Both the position numbers and the translations under genes were made by a program. Source: Flavivirga algicola (lineage in GTDB: Bacteria; Bacteroidota; Bacteroidia; Flavobacteriales; Flavobacteriaceae). From it: a DNA stretch of 64,000 nt. Every line of letters begins with the position of its first letter. The stretch's first letter is position 1. Location: assembly GCF_012910715.1 (NCBI RefSeq), contig NZ_JABBHF010000001.1, forward strand, positions 379,170-443,169, given 5' to 3'. Below the pieces are notes generated by a model. That model saw only the letters and a list, made by a program, of their open reading frames with translations, ran no database searches and was not told the origin of the DNA. This document shows positions 35,112-46,275 of this stretch, in pieces.

Positions 35112-36158
35112 TTACCAGTTAAACTTAAACTGGGTTCTGCTTTTAAATGTTTCTCCTGCTTTGGTTATAGATTTTGGCGAACTTTCAATGTTTGGTCCAT
35201 TTGGATAACGATGCGTTTCGCAACAGAATCCTCTATACTTCCCGTATTGTTCACCATTTTCACGCTTTATAGCATCAGAAGTATATTTTCCAGTATATAA
35301 TAACATCACGGGCTCTGAAGTTGAAACCGTTAATGACCTCCCAGAATCTGGACATGTTATTTTAGCCGCTTCTACGAAATCAAGCTTTTCGTTGTCTAGT
35401 ACGTAGAAATTTTCAAAACCATCTCCCATTTCTTTATGTGCATCCCCAATTTTTTTTGATTGTTGCATATCATCTGCTGCACCTTCAACATTAACAACAT
35501 CACCTGTTGCTGCTCCTGTATCATCTAGCATCAATCGTTTACTTGCATTAACTTGGGCTTCATGACATTCTACATTAGAGTTAAAAGCATTCAAATTAAA
35601 ATATGTATGATTGGTTAATGATAAGGGGGTATCTTCATCGGGAGTTGCTACATAATCAATGTTTAACTCATTGTTTTCTGTTAATGTGAAGGTCACCACA
35701 ACATCCACATTCCCGGGAAAACCTTCTTCTAAATCTTTACTTTTCAGATTAAATTTAACAGAAGATCCATTCGAATTTTCGATCGTTTCTGCACTCCAAA
35801 TTTTCTTATCAAATCCAACAGCTCCACCATGTAAATTATTAGGGCCACAGTTACCTGCTAATTGATATTCTTTTCCGTTTAATGTAAACTTTGCATCCTT
35901 AATTTGAGAACAATAACGGCCTACTGTTCCACCAAAATATGGGGCATTTTCAACATAATCTTTTGCAAAATACCCATCCAGAGTATCAAAGCCACAAGCT
36001 ATATTTTCAATATTCCCTTTGCTATCTGGAACTTTAATGGTAGTAACTGTTGCACCATAATTGGTGATTTTAACTTCAACGCCATTAGCATTTTTTAAAG
36101 CATATTCTTTAATAACTTCTCCATCTAATGTTCCAAAATCTGAAATATGTATACTCAT
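35112..36158 (-). CDS. galM: Aldose 1-epimerase (galactose mutarotase)
   Basis: A protein of 348 residues, normal length. NNLHGGAVGFDKKIW (about 103-117) and LTNHTYFNLNAF (about 183-194) hold the active-site His residues. The C-terminal region ENGEQYGKYRGFCCETHRYP carries the conserved Glu of the family. The enzyme interconverts alpha and beta anomers of galactose or similar sugars. It has no signal peptide, so it is cytoplasmic, acting after import by the adjacent permease. It lies 10 bp after the GH2 gene on the same strand. Confidence 0.93.
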   Translation of the reverse strand: MSIHISDFGTLDGEVIKEYALKNANGVEVKITNYGATVTTIKVPDSKGNIENIACGFDTLDGYFAKDYVENAPYFGGTVGRYCSQIKDAKFTLNGKEYQLAGNCGPNNLHGGAVGFDKKIWSAETIENSNGSSVKFNLKSKDLEEGFPGNVDVVVTFTLTENNELNIDYVATPDEDTPLSLTNHTYFNLNAFNSNVECHEAQVNASKRLMLDDTGAATGDVVNVEGAADDMQQSKKIGDAHKEMGDGFENFYVLDNEKLDFVEAAKITCPDSGRSLTVSTSEPVMLLYTGKYTSDAIKRENGEQYGKYRGFCCETHRYPNGPNIESSPKSITKAGETFKSRTQFKFNW

Positions 36159-36168
36159 TATTAATATT

Positions 36169-38706
36169 TTAATTTATGTTGATTGTAATACTTTGTGATT
36201 CTAATCCTTCGGCAGATGCCGTAACCGTAACTTGGCTTTGTACATCTTTAGCTTGAATGATTAATAAGATTCTTCCATTATGAGTTTTTCCTTGATTAGA
36301 CTGAAATTTTTGTACACTCTTTTTCCACCCATTATCGACCCCTAATAATTTAGCTTCGCCTTCTATGTTAAAAGTGATTAGTTTATCATCTGTTTTAGCA
36401 GGATTCCCATGATCGTCAGTAAGTTGAAGAATAATATGTGATACATCATAATTATCGGCCTTTATAGAAGTTTCTTGAGAAGCAAGCTCAATTTTTGTTC
36501 CTTTTCTGGCTGTAACAATTTCTTCGGTAATTTCCACACCATCTTTGATCCCTTTAGCAATTAGTTTACCTTCAACAAAAGGAACACCCCACTTATAAAT
36601 ATGATCTTCAAAGTCGGAAAGTTTTTTTCTTCCTAGAGATTTGTCATTCAAGAACAGCTCTATTTCTTGGCAATTAGAGTAGATTTCAATAGAAATCATC
36701 TCGTTATCATTGTAATTCCAATGCTCGTTAACATCTTGCCATTCCCATAAGGCATATTTCCATCTCTCAGGATCTTTAGCAACAATATTTCCTTTTTCAT
36801 CAATTTTATTGAGTGATTTCTCTATGTTTTGAGTTGCAATATGAATGTGTGGCTCTTCGTTCCAAAGTGTTTTCATCATGTGATAAGACCCCTTAGCAAA
36901 TCCTGCCGTATTAAGCAACCCTGATGGCTGTACACGAACTGGCCAAGCCGCTCTAATTTCTCCCATATAATCTATTCCTGTCCAAAGAAACGTTCCAGAA
37001 ATATGAGGACGTTCCATAATAGCTTTCCATTCATGGTATTGCCCTAAATTCTCAGTACCCATGATAGGCTTATCTGGATAATTTTTATGCCCGTAATCGT
37101 ATAAGACACGTCTGTAACTGTAACCAATGACATCTAAAGCATCTGTATAACCGGATAAATGACTAGACGATGGTAAAATTAAGTTTGCAGTTACCGGTCT
37201 AGTGGTATCAATAGCTTTCGTCCATTTTGACAACTTTTGGGCAGTCTTACCAATATCGTATTTTCCTCTTGGCAAGGTCTCTAATTCACTTTTAATTTTT
37301 TCTACAGAATGCGGAGGTTCAGACCAGAAGTAATTACCACTCCATTCCATGTTATCAAAAAACCCTGTTGCATCAGCATTTCTAGGATAAGTCCACTCTA
37401 TTTCGTTACCTATACTCCATTGGAAAATAGATGGATGGTTTCTATGGCTTAACATGGTGTTTGTTAAGTCTTTTTTGGCCCATTTCTGGAAATGTTCACC
37501 ATAGCCCCTGGTAATATAATCGGTACTCTTTGATTCGCCTTTGTTTAAACGTTTGTCTTTTGGGTTGTCCCATTCATCAAAAAATTCATCCTGCACCAAA
37601 ATCCCCATTTCGTCACATAAATCCAAAAGCTCTGTGGATGCCGGGTTATGAGAAATTCTAATAGCATTAGTACCTCCGTCTTTCAATATTTGTAGGCGTC
37701 TTTTCCAAACACCTTTTGGTACAGCTGTTCCAACTAAACCTCCATCGTGGTGCAGACAAACACCCTTAATTTTCATATTCTCCCCATTTAAATAAAAGCC
37801 TGTATTGGCGTCAAATTTTATGGTTCTAATACCAAAAGTGGTTTCATAAGTATCAACAGTCTTTTTATCCTTTATAATAGAAGTTACTGCTTTATATAAA
37901 TTGGGAGTTATAGTACTCCATAAATTAGGGTTTGTTACATCTATACTTTGCTGCACCTCGCTAGAAGCATTGCCTTTAATTGTTAATTTGTTGGTAGAAG
38001 TCGCAACCGTATTATTATTAGCATCTAAAATTTTTGTTTCAATACCAATATCTTCTTGAGAAGAAAAATCATTTTTTACTTTTACATTTAATTGGACTGT
38101 AGCACTTTCTTTTGAAACCTTAGGCGTGGTTACAAAAGTTCCCCAAACAGGAATATGTAATTTATTGTTTGTAATTAAATCTACCTTTCTATAAATACCT
38201 GCACCTGTATACCATCTGCTATCTGCATAACGTGTATGATCAATTTTTACAGCTATCGTATTGTTTTCTCCCTCTTTATTTAGATAATCTGATATTTCAA
38301 AATAGAAAGGGGAATACCCGTAAGGATGAAAGCCTAATTTTTCTCCATTTATATAGACCTCTGAGTTATTATAAACACCATCAAAAAGTGCATAAACAAC
38401 TTCCTTTTCGTTATATTTTTTATCAAACGTTTTTTTGTAATACCCATAACCTTTACTCGCTAAATACCCTGTGGCTAGGGCATCATTGACCAAAGTTGAG
38501 TCGAATTCTTCTTCTACAACCCAATCATGTGGAAGATTGACACTTTTATATTTGTTTTGAGGAATCTCATTTATGTTTTCATCTTCTTGAGATAAATAGA
38601 ATTCCCAATTTAAATTAAAATCTGTTTCTTGAGCAGCTACTTTGAGGTCATTTTTACAACTGTAAAAAATAAAACCTAATAAAATTAAAAATTGGAATTT
38701 TCTCAT
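36169..38706 (-). CDS. GH2 family lipoprotein, probable beta-galactosidase
   Basis: About 845 residues from ATG 38706, which places the lipoprotein signal [11 protein letters not shown] correctly (lipobox FYSC); a farther ATG at 38730 is less likely. GH2 sandwich, immunoglobulin-like and barrel domains are followed by a DUF4982-like domain and a C-terminal invasin/Ig-like domain. The general acid is Glu435 (SIGNEIEW) and the nucleophile is Glu552 (MGTENLGQ). [10 protein letters not shown] is the usual barrel entry. GH2 includes beta-galactosidases and beta-glucuronidases; galM and GH117 in the same operon favour galactose release from a galactan. It is the first gene of the operon. Confidence 0.9.
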   Translation of the reverse strand: MRKFQFLILLGFIFYSCKNDLKVAAQETDFNLNWEFYLSQEDENINEIPQNKYKSVNLPHDWVVEEEFDSTLVNDALATGYLASKGYGYYKKTFDKKYNEKEVVYALFDGVYNNSEVYINGEKLGFHPYGYSPFYFEISDYLNKEGENNTIAVKIDHTRYADSRWYTGAGIYRKVDLITNNKLHIPVWGTFVTTPKVSKESATVQLNVKVKNDFSSQEDIGIETKILDANNNTVATSTNKLTIKGNASSEVQQSIDVTNPNLWSTITPNLYKAVTSIIKDKKTVDTYETTFGIRTIKFDANTGFYLNGENMKIKGVCLHHDGGLVGTAVPKGVWKRRLQILKDGGTNAIRISHNPASTELLDLCDEMGILVQDEFFDEWDNPKDKRLNKGESKSTDYITRGYGEHFQKWAKKDLTNTMLSHRNHPSIFQWSIGNEIEWTYPRNADATGFFDNMEWSGNYFWSEPPHSVEKIKSELETLPRGKYDIGKTAQKLSKWTKAIDTTRPVTANLILPSSSHLSGYTDALDVIGYSYRRVLYDYGHKNYPDKPIMGTENLGQYHEWKAIMERPHISGTFLWTGIDYMGEIRAAWPVRVQPSGLLNTAGFAKGSYHMMKTLWNEEPHIHIATQNIEKSLNKIDEKGNIVAKDPERWKYALWEWQDVNEHWNYNDNEMISIEIYSNCQEIELFLNDKSLGRKKLSDFEDHIYKWGVPFVEGKLIAKGIKDGVEITEEIVTARKGTKIELASQETSIKADNYDVSHIILQLTDDHGNPAKTDDKLITFNIEGEAKLLGVDNGWKKSVQKFQSNQGKTHNGRILLIIQAKDVQSQVTVTASAEGLESQSITININ

Positions 38707-39065
38707 TTTGTAATTGAAAGTTATGGGCATGTTTTTATTAATTCTATATTATACTATTTTTAGTTTTTTGAATATCGCATGATGATTTGAATTTTTTGAA
38801 ACAACAAACCGAACTGCTCTAAACAAATTTAATTTTATAACTGCTAAGTAATAAAAAAAGAGGCTAGACAAAAACTAGACATCATATCTAATTATCGTAA
38901 TATCTGGTAATTAAGGAGGATTTGCTAGTAAAATGTTTTGCAAAAATACCCCTGAAAGTTATTGAATGGGTACTTATATTAGATATAGTAATGAAATAAA
39001 GAGCTCATTAGTTTAAAAAATCTCACCTTAATTGTCAATCATAAAACTTTTTTCGACTATAAAAC
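38707..39065. other. 359-bp intergenic region before the GH2 operon
   Basis: No coding frame. It should contain the promoter and HTCS target of the minus-strand GH2-galM-permease-GH117 operon. I see CTAG-based short inverted sequences near 38862-38880 (GCTAGAC and ACTAGAC) and TTTTGC/GCAAAA near 38933-38945. No confident -33/-7 pair is seen on the minus strand. Confidence 0.4.
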
Positions 39066-40760
39066 TTAATCGGTCCAATGTGCATCAATAACTTTTTGAA
39101 TGTGCGGATATTTATCCCCATCTTCTTCATTAAGTTCTTTCCTTTTTGCTTTAAGTTGCTCTTTTAAAATTGCTATAACCTCTTTGTAAGCTGGATCGTT
39201 ATATGCATTATTCATTTCCTGTGGATCTTTTGATAAATCATAAAACTCCCAAGCTACGGGTGTATGCATTGTAAACCTATTACCCCAACTACCCTTGTTC
39301 CAGGTAGCATCTGGGTTATCTGTGTCTACCCAATATTTTCCATAATAAAATATAAGTTTATAATCTTTAGTACGAATGCCAAAATGTGCTGGGTTCTCGT
39401 GAGCATGTGCCATATGCATCCAATATCTATAATAAGTAGATTGCTGCCAACCTTCTGGTTCCTTACCTGTTTCAAGAATTTCCTTAAAACTATGTCCTTG
39501 CATTTTTTCTGGAGGACTACCTCCAGCCATGGTGATTAAAGTAGGTGCAAAATCTGCGTTGTTAATTATGGCATCCGTTCTTGTTCCTGCTTTTATTGTT
39601 TTTGGATAACGTACAAAAAATGGCATACGCATAGACTCATCATACATCCAGCGCTTATCAATATAATCGTGTTCACCTAACATAAAGCCCTGATCTCCTG
39701 TGTACACAATAATCGTATTGTCATATAAACCTTCTTTCTTTAGATAATCAATAAGCCGAGCTACATTATCATCCACCCCTTTTACACAACGTAAATAACG
39801 CTTTAAATATTCTTGATAGGTCTTGTGCGTGTATGTTTTATCATCTAAGCCATCTACTTGAGTAGAGTCAAAACCTGGGTTGTTTCTAGCTGTATATTCA
39901 GAACTCCAAATACGCATCCCCATATGGCGTATGGTATTTCTTTTGGAGACAGAAGAGCCTATAACATGAATTAAAGAATCATTTTTTCCACGGGTAGCAA
40001 CAGAACCATTATTCTCATTATCGTACAAACTAGCTGGTTCCGGAATTTCAGTATCTTCAAGATAATCCCTATACCGTGGAGCATATTCAAAATCATCATG
40101 AGGTGCTTTAAATTGATGCATCAAAAAGAATGGCTTGCTTTTATCTCTTTTATTTTTTAACCAATCTAAAGTAATATCTGTAATAACATCAGAACTATGT
40201 CCTTTATATTGTTTCCCCTCATAGCCAGGCATACCGTAAAAAGGCTGATAATTCATACCGCTTTCTGTTAAATTTGGGTCAAAGTATGAACCTTGCTGGT
40301 GATGTTCTGTAAATATATTGTAATAATCAAAATTAGGTTTGTGGGTTAGATGCCATTTACCTACCAATGCAGTTTGATAGCCTAATTTTTTTATTTCCTC
40401 AGGTAAATATTGTTTTTCCGTTTCTACCTCACCCTCTAAATCTAAAACACCATTAGCTTGGCTATACTGACCGCTAATAATAGTAGCCCTACTTGGGGTA
40501 CAAATAGAATTGGTTACAAAACAATTATTAAAAATCATACCCTCTTGTGCTATACCGTCAAGAGTTGGTGTGGGGTTTAAATTTGCCAACCTGCTACCAT
40601 AAATACCAAAAGCCTGTGCTGTATGATCATCGGACATGATATAAATAATATTCGGTTTTTGATAACCTATATTTTGCTTTTCCTCACTTTTACAGGAAAA
40701 AAATAATAAAGCGACAATGCTTGAGAGAAAATAGCTATTAGCTATACTGCGCAATTCCAT
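39066..40760 (-). CDS. S1-family (formylglycine-dependent) sulfatase, lipoprotein
   Basis: A protein of 564 residues with lipobox LFFSC (Cys23), so it is membrane-anchored outside the cytoplasm. SDDHTAQAFG holds the Ca-binding Asp44 and Asp45. ICTPSRATIISG has the Cys87-x-Pro-Ser-Arg91 motif that a maturase converts to formylglycine. VGKWHLTHKP and TGDQGFMLGEH are further S1 family blocks. It hydrolyses a sulfate ester on a carbohydrate, and the S1 subfamily cannot be set by eye. It lies 359 bp upstream of the GH2 operon on the same strand and divergent from GH29. No maturase gene is in this window. Confidence 0.92.
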   Translation of the reverse strand: MELRSIANSYFLSSIVALLFFSCKSEEKQNIGYQKPNIIYIMSDDHTAQAFGIYGSRLANLNPTPTLDGIAQEGMIFNNCFVTNSICTPSRATIISGQYSQANGVLDLEGEVETEKQYLPEEIKKLGYQTALVGKWHLTHKPNFDYYNIFTEHHQQGSYFDPNLTESGMNYQPFYGMPGYEGKQYKGHSSDVITDITLDWLKNKRDKSKPFFLMHQFKAPHDDFEYAPRYRDYLEDTEIPEPASLYDNENNGSVATRGKNDSLIHVIGSSVSKRNTIRHMGMRIWSSEYTARNNPGFDSTQVDGLDDKTYTHKTYQEYLKRYLRCVKGVDDNVARLIDYLKKEGLYDNTIIVYTGDQGFMLGEHDYIDKRWMYDESMRMPFFVRYPKTIKAGTRTDAIINNADFAPTLITMAGGSPPEKMQGHSFKEILETGKEPEGWQQSTYYRYWMHMAHAHENPAHFGIRTKDYKLIFYYGKYWVDTDNPDATWNKGSWGNRFTMHTPVAWEFYDLSKDPQEMNNAYNDPAYKEVIAILKEQLKAKRKELNEEDGDKYPHIQKVIDAHWTD

Positions 40761-41019
40761 GAAAATCTATTTAGGGTATAAAAGTCTTCATTCTAAAAAG
40801 AAAGTAGTACAACAAATGGTTAAATTAGTATAAAAATTGATTTTTATCTATAAAAATTTCAGAATATTTTTGAAAATCGCCTTCAAAAAAATAAAAAATG
40901 GAAGATCCGTTTTCTCTGTTATAAAAAATTAGCCCTAAATACTAAATAAAAAGACATGAGTACTACTTAAATTATAAGAAACTATATAATTTAGCTCATA
41001 TATTTAAAACATTTTCAAG

Positions 41020-42576
41020 ATGAAAAAGCCCTTGTTTTTTATAGTTATTATTTTCATAATACTTTCCTGTAAAGAGAAGAAAGAAAATTTAGCCACTGAA
41101 AGTTCACCAAAATACAAATCAAATTGGGAGTCTTTAAAACAGCACAAAACCCCTGAGTGGTTTTTAGACGCTAAATTTGGAATTTACTGCCATTGGGGGC
41201 CATATTCTGTACCAGAATATGAAAATGAATGGTATGCACATTGGATGTATGTAAATAAAGACAACCCTGAAGCCGTTGATGGAAAAGCAAGCAAGTTTTA
41301 CGAACATCATGCTAAGACTTATGGCCCAGTAGACCAGTTTGGCTATAAAGATTTTATTCCTCTTTTTACAGCAGAAAAATTTGATCCAGCAGAATGGGCT
41401 GAATTATTTAAAAATTCTGGTGCAAAATTTGCTGGCCCAGTTTCTGAACATGCAGACGGGTTTGCTATGTGGGATAGCGACTTAACCAAGTGGGACGCTA
41501 AAGATATGGGACCTAAACGGGACATTATGGGAGAATTGGCTAAAGAAATACGAAAGCGCGACATGAAATTTATAGCCACTTATCACCGCCATTGGCTTCT
41601 TGGATGGTATCCTACTTGGGATGAGACCACCGACGCCTTCAATCCTGAATATGCTGGATTATACGGACCTAAAATGAAAAAGGGAGATTTTCAATATCCC
41701 CCAAATCCGCATGAAATAGATGAGGGCATAGAGAAATACTACCCGCTAGCAGATGAAGAATTCAATAAAGAATGGTTGGCACGACTAAAAGAAATTATCG
41801 ACAAATACAATCCTGATTTGGTTTGGTTTGACAATAAAATGGATGTTATTGGAGAAGATTACAGAAAAGCATTTTTAGAATATTACTATAATCATGCCGA
41901 CAAAAACAGTCAAGAAGTCGTATCTACCTATAAATTTTATGACTTTGCCAAGGGCACAGCTGTTTTAGATTTAGAGCGCTCTAGAATGAGTAAGAAGCAA
42001 GATTTTCCTTGGCTAACGGATGATTCTATCGATTGGAAATCGTGGTCTCATATAAGTGATCCAAACTATAAATCCACCAATCGTTTAATTGATTTTTTAG
42101 TAGATGTTGTTAGTAAAAATGGTAACCTACTATTAAATATTACACCTAAAGCCAATGGAGAAATTCCTTTACCTGTTAAAGAACGATTATTAGAAATGGG
42201 AGATTGGTTAAAAATTAACGGTGAGGCTATTTACGGTACACGCCCATTTAAAATATATGGAGAAGGAAGCACAAAGGTAGTAGAAGGCCATTTAAGTGAA
42301 AATAAGAACAAAGACAATACTGCTGATGATATTCGTTTTACAACAAAAGGAGATGTGCTTTATGCCATCGTTTTAGATTGGCCAGAAAGCGGAATTCTAA
42401 AAATTAAATCTTTAAAAGAAAACAACACACTTTTCGGACAAAGTATTAAAAGCATCACTTTATTAGGAAACGAAGGCAACTTAAAGTTTGAAACCAAAAC
42501 AGATGGTTTATTTATCGATTTACCTAAAAACAAAACAGGCAATCATGCTTTTGCTTTTAAAATAACACCTAATTAA
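41020..42576 (+). CDS. GH29 family lipoprotein (alpha-L-fucosidase/alpha-L-galactosidase family)
   Basis: A protein of 518 residues with lipobox IILSC (Cys17). The GH29 barrel begins with WFLDAKFGIYCHWGPYS (about 48-64). The nucleophile is Asp271 in DLVWFDN, and the hallmark WSHISDPNYKS and NGNLLLNITPKANGEIP follow. A beta-sandwich ends the chain (about 415-518). GH29 enzymes remove alpha-L-fucose, and some in porphyran loci remove L-galactose or 6-sulfo-L-galactose-derived residues. With GH117 and sulfatases beside it, alpha-L-galactosidase action is plausible but unproven. It is divergent from the lipoprotein sulfatase across 259 bp, probably a shared control region. A 32-bp palindrome follows. 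Confidence 0.9.
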   Translation: MKKPLFFIVIIFIILSCKEKKENLATESSPKYKSNWESLKQHKTPEWFLDAKFGIYCHWGPYSVPEYENEWYAHWMYVNKDNPEAVDGKASKFYEHHAKTYGPVDQFGYKDFIPLFTAEKFDPAEWAELFKNSGAKFAGPVSEHADGFAMWDSDLTKWDAKDMGPKRDIMGELAKEIRKRDMKFIATYHRHWLLGWYPTWDETTDAFNPEYAGLYGPKMKKGDFQYPPNPHEIDEGIEKYYPLADEEFNKEWLARLKEIIDKYNPDLVWFDNKMDVIGEDYRKAFLEYYYNHADKNSQEVVSTYKFYDFAKGTAVLDLERSRMSKKQDFPWLTDDSIDWKSWSHISDPNYKSTNRLIDFLVDVVSKNGNLLLNITPKANGEIPLPVKERLLEMGDWLKINGEAIYGTRPFKIYGEGSTKVVEGHLSENKNKDNTADDIRFTTKGDVLYAIVLDWPESGILKIKSLKENNTLFGQSIKSITLLGNEGNLKFETKTDGLFIDLPKNKTGNHAFAFKITPN

Positions 42577-42583
42577 TATAAAA

Positions 42584-42615
42584 AACATCGTCTGGTAAAT
42601 TTACCAGACGATGTT
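42584..42615. terminator. Perfect 32-bp palindrome between convergent genes
   Basis: The arm AACATCGTCTGGTAAA (42584-42599) is followed directly by its exact complement (42600-42615). It starts 7 bp after the GH29 stop and lies before the convergent sulfatase end, so it can serve both strands. A residues flank it on the left, but there is no strong T tract on the right. Confidence 0.8.
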
Positions 42616-42678
42616 CAACTAAATAATGCGTGTTCTACAATGCTTAGAGCTGCACAAAAACCAAAAACCTACTTTGGA

Positions 42679-45600
42679 TCAATATTTTACCAACTGCTTA
42701 ACAACTTTAGCTCCCAGATTTTTATCAACAATTTTAATGAAGTAAACCCCTTCTTTTAGTTGACTTAATTCTTTGAATATTTTAATACGACCATCACCGA
42801 CTACCCTACTTTTATTATAAATAGCCCTTCCATTTAAATCGAGTAAAGTTATATTGAACACCTTATCATTATAATTTAATGGAACTTTTATACTAATTGT
42901 TTCGTTAAACGGATTTGGGCTTATAGATACATTTTCAAGATTAAAACTATTATCCATCCCTAAAGTAGTTTGCGCAGTACCATCACAATCTTCATCAATA
43001 GCATTATCAGGAATTTCTGTAGCACCAGGGTTAATACTACCATTTCCATCATCACAATCGGTTACTGGCAATATGGTAGTGGTATACCCCAATCCAGGAC
43101 TTGTACAATTTTGAATCGTGGACACAGCGTAGTTATCGCCATCAGCATCCAAATACCAAGTGGTACTAAGGTCTTGAATTTGAATAGGTGTCAAAACAGT
43201 TTCATAAACCGCAAACGCATCCATTTTCCCTGTAAAATAAGCATCCGACGCGTTAACAAAACTATCATTACCGCTTAATTTCCCACCAATGCCTCCAAAA
43301 CTAAAATGACTCCCTATAGAAGCAGCTGCACTATTACTATTGGCAACCTCCTCACCATCTATATATAAAGTGTGTTTGGTATTGGAGCCATCATAAACCA
43401 ATGCAATATGATGCCAATCGCCATCGGATGGAAAAGATGCACTTAGACTCGTTGAAACCGATGAAGATTCCCTAACGATAGATTCTAAATTAGAACCATT
43501 CAATCGAATGGCAATTCCAACATTTTTACCACCTTCATCAAATATATCCTGAATTCCAGTCAAGCTAGTGGGCTTAATCCAAACTACTACACTTCTTGAA
43601 CTTGTTGAGGCATTTAAAAAATTATCTGGAGAGGTGTTATTGGTTGCATATTGAATGGCCTCTGTCCCATTAAACACTACAGACCGATCACCTTCTTTAA
43701 AATCTGAAATATCGTATGTTATACCAGTAGATGTTGAAACTGTTGGGTTATGACCATTTCCAGAAGCATCATCTGCATTGCTTGCAAGATCAAAATCCCA
43801 ATAAGCCTCATAACCATTTGTAGGCTGACAACCAGCCGTTGAATTAGCAATGACCAAGCATGAAGCTTCTTGAATTTGAGAAATTGTTAAAGCACTATTA
43901 TAAACCGAAAATGCATCCATTTTTCCATTGAAATAGCTATCTGCCGAAACATTAAAACTATCCCAACTACCAATCACGCCTCCAATGCCACCTCCTGTTG
44001 TATTATGAGATCCAATAGAACTTGGCGCCAAGCTACTTGTAGCTACCTCAACGCCATCTATATATAGTTTATGACTAGTAATCGAACCATCGTAGACCAA
44101 AGCAACATGGTGCCAATCACCATCGGATGGAAAAGCAGCACTTAACACATCTGAAACAGTTGTAGATTCCCTTATAACAGACTCTAAGTTAGAACCATTC
44201 AATCGAATGGCAATTCCAATCGTATTTCCTCCTTCATCAAATATTTCTTGAATCCCTGATAAGCCAGTAGGTTTAATCCATGCCGAAACAGTTCTAGCTG
44301 TTGTCGCTTCAGATAAGAACGTAGCACTACTATAATTAATATCAACAGTGCCATCAAATATTGCCGATTGGTCGCCTTCTTTAAAATCTACCGCGTCATA
44401 AGTCAATGTCCCATTTACAGGGTTAGGATCATGTCCATTTCCAGAAACATCATTAGCATCGCTTACTGAATCAAAATCCCAATATGCCTCATAACCACTT
44501 ACTGCCTGACAGCCATCTGTTGAATTAGAACCACTTCCAGAAGTACTAATTATATAAGGTAAGGGAACTGTTTGTCCATTACTTCTATATGTAGGTAACG
44601 GAGCAGATATGTTTATTAAATGGTTTCTTAAATCTGTACTCATATCGTTGCCAATTACTAATGTAGCAGAATCTGGGCTACCCGCTAACAAATTAGTAGC
44701 TTCGCTTATATCATTTATCAAATGATATAATTCATATGATTCTGTTTCATAATTATAAATTAATTTATAATCCCCTTTTCTAATGATAGAAACTGGTCTG
44801 GCATCACGATTTGAATCTATAAGATACCCTGGATAATGCCAATATAAAGCCTCTCTGGTTAAAGCTGTTCCATTGGTTAACATTTGCCAATGACTTGTAC
44901 CATCTATATTGTAACCTCCTCCTGGCAAAGTGCCTCCTGCAGCTTCAACAAATGTTGGGTATATATCAAACCCAACAATAGGTGTTGTATTAATAGTCCC
45001 TTTATTTGCTAGCCATGATGCTTCAGACCATACTATGCTAACAGATCTTATGCCGCCTTCGTACCATTCTCCTTTCATTCCTCGCAACGGACCAGCATCA
45101 TCGCTATGTACTGCACCTCCATTATCTGAAATAAAATATACTAAAGTATTTTCAGACAGCATGTTGCCTGGGTTTCTGGGATCTGCTGTTGTTTTCAAAT
45201 AATCGATTAACCGTCCTATTGTTTGGTCCATACCTTCAGCTAAAGCTGCCTGCCCTGGCTTTCTATCATGCCCCATGGCACTTGGATTACTAATAGCCTT
45301 AGCATTATATTTCGCTCTTAAATCTGGTCGTGCATCACTTGGGTTAAATGGTCCGTGAATAGCATAGTTGCTAAAGTGCATGAAAAAAGGACTGTTAATA
45401 TTTGTATCTATAAAATCCATAGCCGCATCCGCCATGGCATCGGTAACATGCTTTGCAGTACCCTCCAAAGAATTATCTCCAGCCAACATTAAAGACTCTG
45501 TCGCAGTATAAGGTGCTGCATAAGCGTCTAGTTCTGGACCAATACTATTTCCAAAAGTATAGGGCACACCACTGTTGGATGCAAAATAATTTCCTGGGTT

Positions 45601-46143
45601 TCCTTTAGTTCCTCCTCCATAATTAACATCAAACCCTTGGTCTGTAGCTGCATTATCTGAAACATTTGTTGCTTCATTTTCCCCAACATGATACTTTCCC
45701 AAATGAACCGTTGCATAACCTGCAAGCTTCATAGTTTCTGCAAGCGTAATAGCTTCTTTAGGTAACTCATCAACTCCACTTGGCAACCCATTATCCGGGC
45801 CAATTAGTAGGGTTGAATTCCCTCCTCTATTTAAATTATCTACGGCAAATATATTATTAGTTGCCCTTGAAGCGTATTGACCACTTAAAAGTGCTGCTCT
45901 AGTTGGCGCACAGTTTGAACCATTTACATAGCCATAAGGAAAGGCAATACCTTCGGTTGCTAATGTTTCTAATCTAGGCGTTTCAAAAAAATCACTTGGG
46001 TTATTAAGGTTCGTTAATCCTGTACTAACTTGAGACCACCCCATATCGTCTGCTATAATAACAATGACATTAGGAGATTGCGAATAAACTTTATTAACTA
46101 CTATAGTAAATAATAGCAATAAATAAGTCGTTATTGTTTTCAT
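42679..46143 (-). CDS. Giant secreted sulfatase with two LamG domains, a MopE-type metal-binding motif and a T9SS tail
   Basis: 1154 residues from ATG 46143, where the signal peptide begins (MKTITTYLLLLF); the frame extends to 46215 but with unlikely sequence. The S1 sulfatase domain (about 25-520) has IADDMGWS (Asp32, Asp33) and NCAPTRAALLSG, with Cys78 as the formylglycine site and Thr in place of the usual Ser/Ala. Two LamG/concanavalin-like jelly rolls follow (about 541-765 and 767-985). A DCDDGNGSINPGATE...DEDCDG segment (about 1010-1050) is the putative metal-binding MopE motif, and a T9SS type A sorting domain starts near 1066. It is expected on the cell surface, acting on sulfated polymer. 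It is a tandem paralogue of the next sulfatase. Confidence 0.93.
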   Translation of the reverse strand: MKTITTYLLLLFTIVVNKVYSQSPNVIVIIADDMGWSQVSTGLTNLNNPSDFFETPRLETLATEGIAFPYGYVNGSNCAPTRAALLSGQYASRATNNIFAVDNLNRGGNSTLLIGPDNGLPSGVDELPKEAITLAETMKLAGYATVHLGKYHVGENEATNVSDNAATDQGFDVNYGGGTKGNPGNYFASNSGVPYTFGNSIGPELDAYAAPYTATESLMLAGDNSLEGTAKHVTDAMADAAMDFIDTNINSPFFMHFSNYAIHGPFNPSDARPDLRAKYNAKAISNPSAMGHDRKPGQAALAEGMDQTIGRLIDYLKTTADPRNPGNMLSENTLVYFISDNGGAVHSDDAGPLRGMKGEWYEGGIRSVSIVWSEASWLANKGTINTTPIVGFDIYPTFVEAAGGTLPGGGYNIDGTSHWQMLTNGTALTREALYWHYPGYLIDSNRDARPVSIIRKGDYKLIYNYETESYELYHLINDISEATNLLAGSPDSATLVIGNDMSTDLRNHLINISAPLPTYRSNGQTVPLPYIISTSGSGSNSTDGCQAVSGYEAYWDFDSVSDANDVSGNGHDPNPVNGTLTYDAVDFKEGDQSAIFDGTVDINYSSATFLSEATTARTVSAWIKPTGLSGIQEIFDEGGNTIGIAIRLNGSNLESVIRESTTVSDVLSAAFPSDGDWHHVALVYDGSITSHKLYIDGVEVATSSLAPSSIGSHNTTGGGIGGVIGSWDSFNVSADSYFNGKMDAFSVYNSALTISQIQEASCLVIANSTAGCQPTNGYEAYWDFDLASNADDASGNGHNPTVSTSTGITYDISDFKEGDRSVVFNGTEAIQYATNNTSPDNFLNASTSSRSVVVWIKPTSLTGIQDIFDEGGKNVGIAIRLNGSNLESIVRESSSVSTSLSASFPSDGDWHHIALVYDGSNTKHTLYIDGEEVANSNSAAASIGSHFSFGGIGGKLSGNDSFVNASDAYFTGKMDAFAVYETVLTPIQIQDLSTTWYLDADGDNYAVSTIQNCTSPGLGYTTTILPVTDCDDGNGSINPGATEIPDNAIDEDCDGTAQTTLGMDNSFNLENVSISPNPFNETISIKVPLNYNDKVFNITLLDLNGRAIYNKSRVVGDGRIKIFKELSQLKEGVYFIKIVDKNLGAKVVKQLVKY

Positions 46144-46275
46144 AAATCCAGGGCTTTTTTTGTTTAAAATTCTTACTAAAATAATGTATTTTATCAGTTT
46201 TATAAATAATTTCAACGATTTTTTTATATAAATACAACAAAGAAAGTAAGAAATAAGACATTTTTATAACGTAAA

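Noticed and set aside
44930-45202. Antisense frames inside the giant sulfatase genes
   Set aside because: They have shadow-like composition on the opposite strand of clear coding sequence, with no family motifs.
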